DNA of 64,000 nt from contig NZ_LMCF01000016.1 of assembly GCF_001623075.1 (NCBI RefSeq), forward strand, positions 87,635-151,634, written 5' to 3'. This DNA is from Pseudovibrio sp. Ad37 (GTDB lineage: Bacteria; Pseudomonadota; Alphaproteobacteria; Rhizobiales; Stappiaceae). This document shows positions 62,851-64,000 of this stretch, piece by piece. The position numbers were made by a program, and so were the translations under genes. Each line of letters starts with the position of its first letter. The stretch's first letter is position 1. The notes under the pieces are model-generated. The model searched no databases. It was not told the origin of the DNA and was given only the letters and a program-made list of their open reading frames with translations.

Positions 62851-63525
62851 ATGAAGATTTCAAAACAAAGCCTTGAGGAGCAGGCCGCAGATTTTCTGAG
62901 GCAGCAGATTTTAGCGGGTCATTATGTCTCAGGTGACAAGCTTACGGAAAGTACGCTTGCGAAAGGTCTGGAGCTTTCACGCACAACTGTGCGCATGGCA
63001 TTGAACACACTCTCGAGCGAAGGTCTTGTCTCACAGAAGCCTTACGCGGGTTGGAGTGTGACGACACTGACGGACCATGATATCTGGGAAATCTACCATC
63101 TCCGTGTTGCGTTGGAGAGTCAGGCTGCTCAAATGGCAGCTGAAACCATCACGCCGGAAAAGGCCGTTCGGCTGCGCAAGGAACTGGAAGTCTTCAAGGA
63201 GATCTGTCAGCAAGACGGTGTATCTCTTACAGAAGTCACGTTCTATGACTTTGAGCTCCACAAGCTGATTATTGAATTGAGTGAGAGCGCACGCTTGGTG
63301 CACATGTACAAGAGCGTGATCAATCAGCTTTCAATCTATATTCGTATCACGCACTTTGACTTTGATATTGAAGACAGCGCGAACACCCATGTCGGTTTAG
63401 TGGAAGCCATTTGCTCTGGCGAAGCGGAAAAAGCTCGCAAGCTCGCTATTGAGAATATCAGTACCTTCACTGAAATGGGCCATAAGCTGAAACATGAACA
63501 TGTCAAACTGGCGACTGACGACTGA
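62851..63525 (+). CDS. GntR-family regulator with FCD domain
   Basis: 224 residues. N-terminal GntR helix-turn-helix (EQAADFLRQQILAGHYVSGD, LSRTTVRMALNTLSSEGLV), then an FCD all-helical domain with the metal/ligand His and Asp pattern (FYDFELHKLIIELS, HVGLVEAICSGEAEKARKLA). The family controls sugar-acid or amino-acid use. It has its own terminator; its target may be the interrupted transporter next door. Confidence 0.88.
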   Translation: MKISKQSLEEQAADFLRQQILAGHYVSGDKLTESTLAKGLELSRTTVRMALNTLSSEGLVSQKPYAGWSVTTLTDHDIWEIYHLRVALESQAAQMAAETITPEKAVRLRKELEVFKEICQQDGVSLTEVTFYDFELHKLIIELSESARLVHMYKSVINQLSIYIRITHFDFDIEDSANTHVGLVEAICSGEAEKARKLAIENISTFTEMGHKLKHEHVKLATDD

Positions 63526-63553
63526 CAGTGCTTAAAGATTAGAGATAGTCATA

Positions 63554-63582
63554 AAAAAGGGCGGCCCGAAGGTCGCCTTTTT
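63554..63582 (+). terminator. Rho-independent terminator after the GntR gene
   Basis: GGGCGGCC and GGTCGCCT pair around CGAA (one wobble), followed by TTTTTG; A-rich on the left, so it may also serve the minus-strand gene ending at 63603. Confidence 0.8.
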
Positions 63583-63602
63583 GCTTTGCCTGAGGAGGAA
63601 GC

Positions 63603-63815
63603 TTATTCCGCAGGAACAGCACCAGCTGCTTCGCGGGACTGCCGGAGAATATCTTCGCCACTTGTTAAAGCGAAGTCCTCACGCATCCACTTGATGAATC
63701 CGTAAACCATATAGCTGATGATAAACATCAGTGGGATAGAGGTTACGATGGCACATGTTTTGATGGTGTTCAGTGGGGCGTCAATGAACATCAGAGCTGG
63801 CTCGGGAAATTTGGA
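63603..63815 (-). pseudogene. C-terminal remnant of a BCCT-like transporter, cut by an IS
   Basis: Only the last about 65 residues remain, on the minus strand: one hydrophobic helix (CAIVTSIPLMFIISYMVYGF) with APLNTIKTCAIVTSIP before it and a short charged tail. This looks like the end of a betaine/carnitine/choline transporter. Reading upstream the frame meets IS sequence and a stop at about 63834, so the rest of the gene was separated by the insertion. Confidence 0.5.
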
Positions 63816-64000
63816 CAGGTTGTGAAAGTGGATTTAGCTCCTGAAACTGGCATGATGCCAAGAACAGGAGACCATCATGAGCAGACGTCCTCGCCGGAAC
63901 CATAGCCCGGCTTTTAAAGCGAAAGTGGCACTTGCTGCTATTCGCGGAGAAAAAACCTTGAGTGAGTTAGCTCAGGACTTTGATGTGCACGCGAACCAGA
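63812..64000 (+). mobile_element. IS3-family element, left part only
   Basis: The end of the window enters an IS3-type element: a non-coding leader, then the start of OrfA at 63877. The exact terminal repeat is unsure; TGGACAGG at about 63812 is a candidate left end. The element continues beyond the window, so its right end, orfB and the target duplication cannot be seen. Confidence 0.6.
63877..64000 (+). CDS. IS3-family transposase OrfA, N-terminal part
   Basis: 41 codons before the window edge: MSRRPRRNHSPAFKAKVALA, then the helix-turn-helix start IRGEKTLSELAQDFDVHANQ. This is the common OrfA of IS3-group elements, which binds the IS ends and joins OrfB by frameshifting. ACAGGAG lies about 6 bases upstream of the ATG. 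Confidence 0.85.
   Translation, partial: MSRRPRRNHSPAFKAKVALAAIRGEKTLSELAQDFDVHANQ

Noticed and set aside
1..64000. CRISPR arrays or prophage
   Set aside because: No run of regularly spaced direct repeats and no phage structural genes were seen anywhere in the window.

Overview
The window looks like chromosomal DNA of a marine alphaproteobacterium of the Stappiaceae/Rhizobiales type. Pseudovibrio is my best guess, from gene content alone. Supporting signs are the rpmH-rnpA-yidC-engB-argB order, a RirA-type iron regulator, a Cpa/Tad pilus locus of alphaproteobacterial layout, a bifunctional MaoC-Pta protein followed by AckA, and moderate GC with AT-rich intergenic stretches.

Layout. 0.5-6.5 kb: rmuC, a LysR regulator, then a VOC protein, two tandem nitrilases (about 85% identical) and a GhrA-like 2-hydroxyacid dehydrogenase. 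6.7-21.2 kb: a Tad/Cpa pilus locus (Flp-like pilin, CpaA-CpaB-CpaC-CpaD-CpaE-CpaF-TadB-TadC, inverted TadD) interrupted by an M17 aminopeptidase, a MarR regulator and an NlpC/P60 hydrolase, then resuming with an orphan secretin N-domain protein and two TadE-like pseudopilins. 21.5-25.5 kb: phosphotransacetylase/acetate kinase, a damaged dienelactone hydrolase and a HAD hydrolase. 26.0-26.6 kb: a gene-free stretch that folds into a compact RNA with three successive GNRA-tetraloop hairpins. 26.6-35.7 kb: a housekeeping block on the minus strand (dapD, LysR, HAD, argB, EAL, engB, yidC, rnpA, rpmH).

36-50.7 kb: a TVP38 membrane protein with a disulfide oxidoreductase, an orphan histidine kinase, two identical tRNA-Arg(ACG) genes, an M19 dipeptidase, a nitroreductase, a MogA-like protein, and a tightly coupled five-gene redox operon (43.6-47.5 kb). 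That operon encodes a Rieske-GltB flavoprotein, two tiny membrane proteins, a ferric-reductase-like cytochrome b fused to a Rieske domain, and a membrane-anchored protein with a Cys/His motif. I cannot match it to a named system, and it is the best candidate here for undescribed biology. It is followed by a GST, a split amino-acid ABC transporter (no ATPase) and a Nudix hydrolase.

51-64 kb: kynureninase and tryptophan 2,3-dioxygenase next to a complete Liv-type ABC transporter, suggesting coupled uptake and breakdown of tryptophan-like compounds. Next comes an iron/heme island: hemP diverging from a secreted protein, exbB, two exbD paralogues (the second lacking the essential Asp) and a long tonB, with rirA alongside and a TGA-N9-TCA operator between the divergent genes. 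A GntR/FCD regulator follows, and the window ends in a BCCT-like transporter gene cut by an IS3-family element that runs off the edge.
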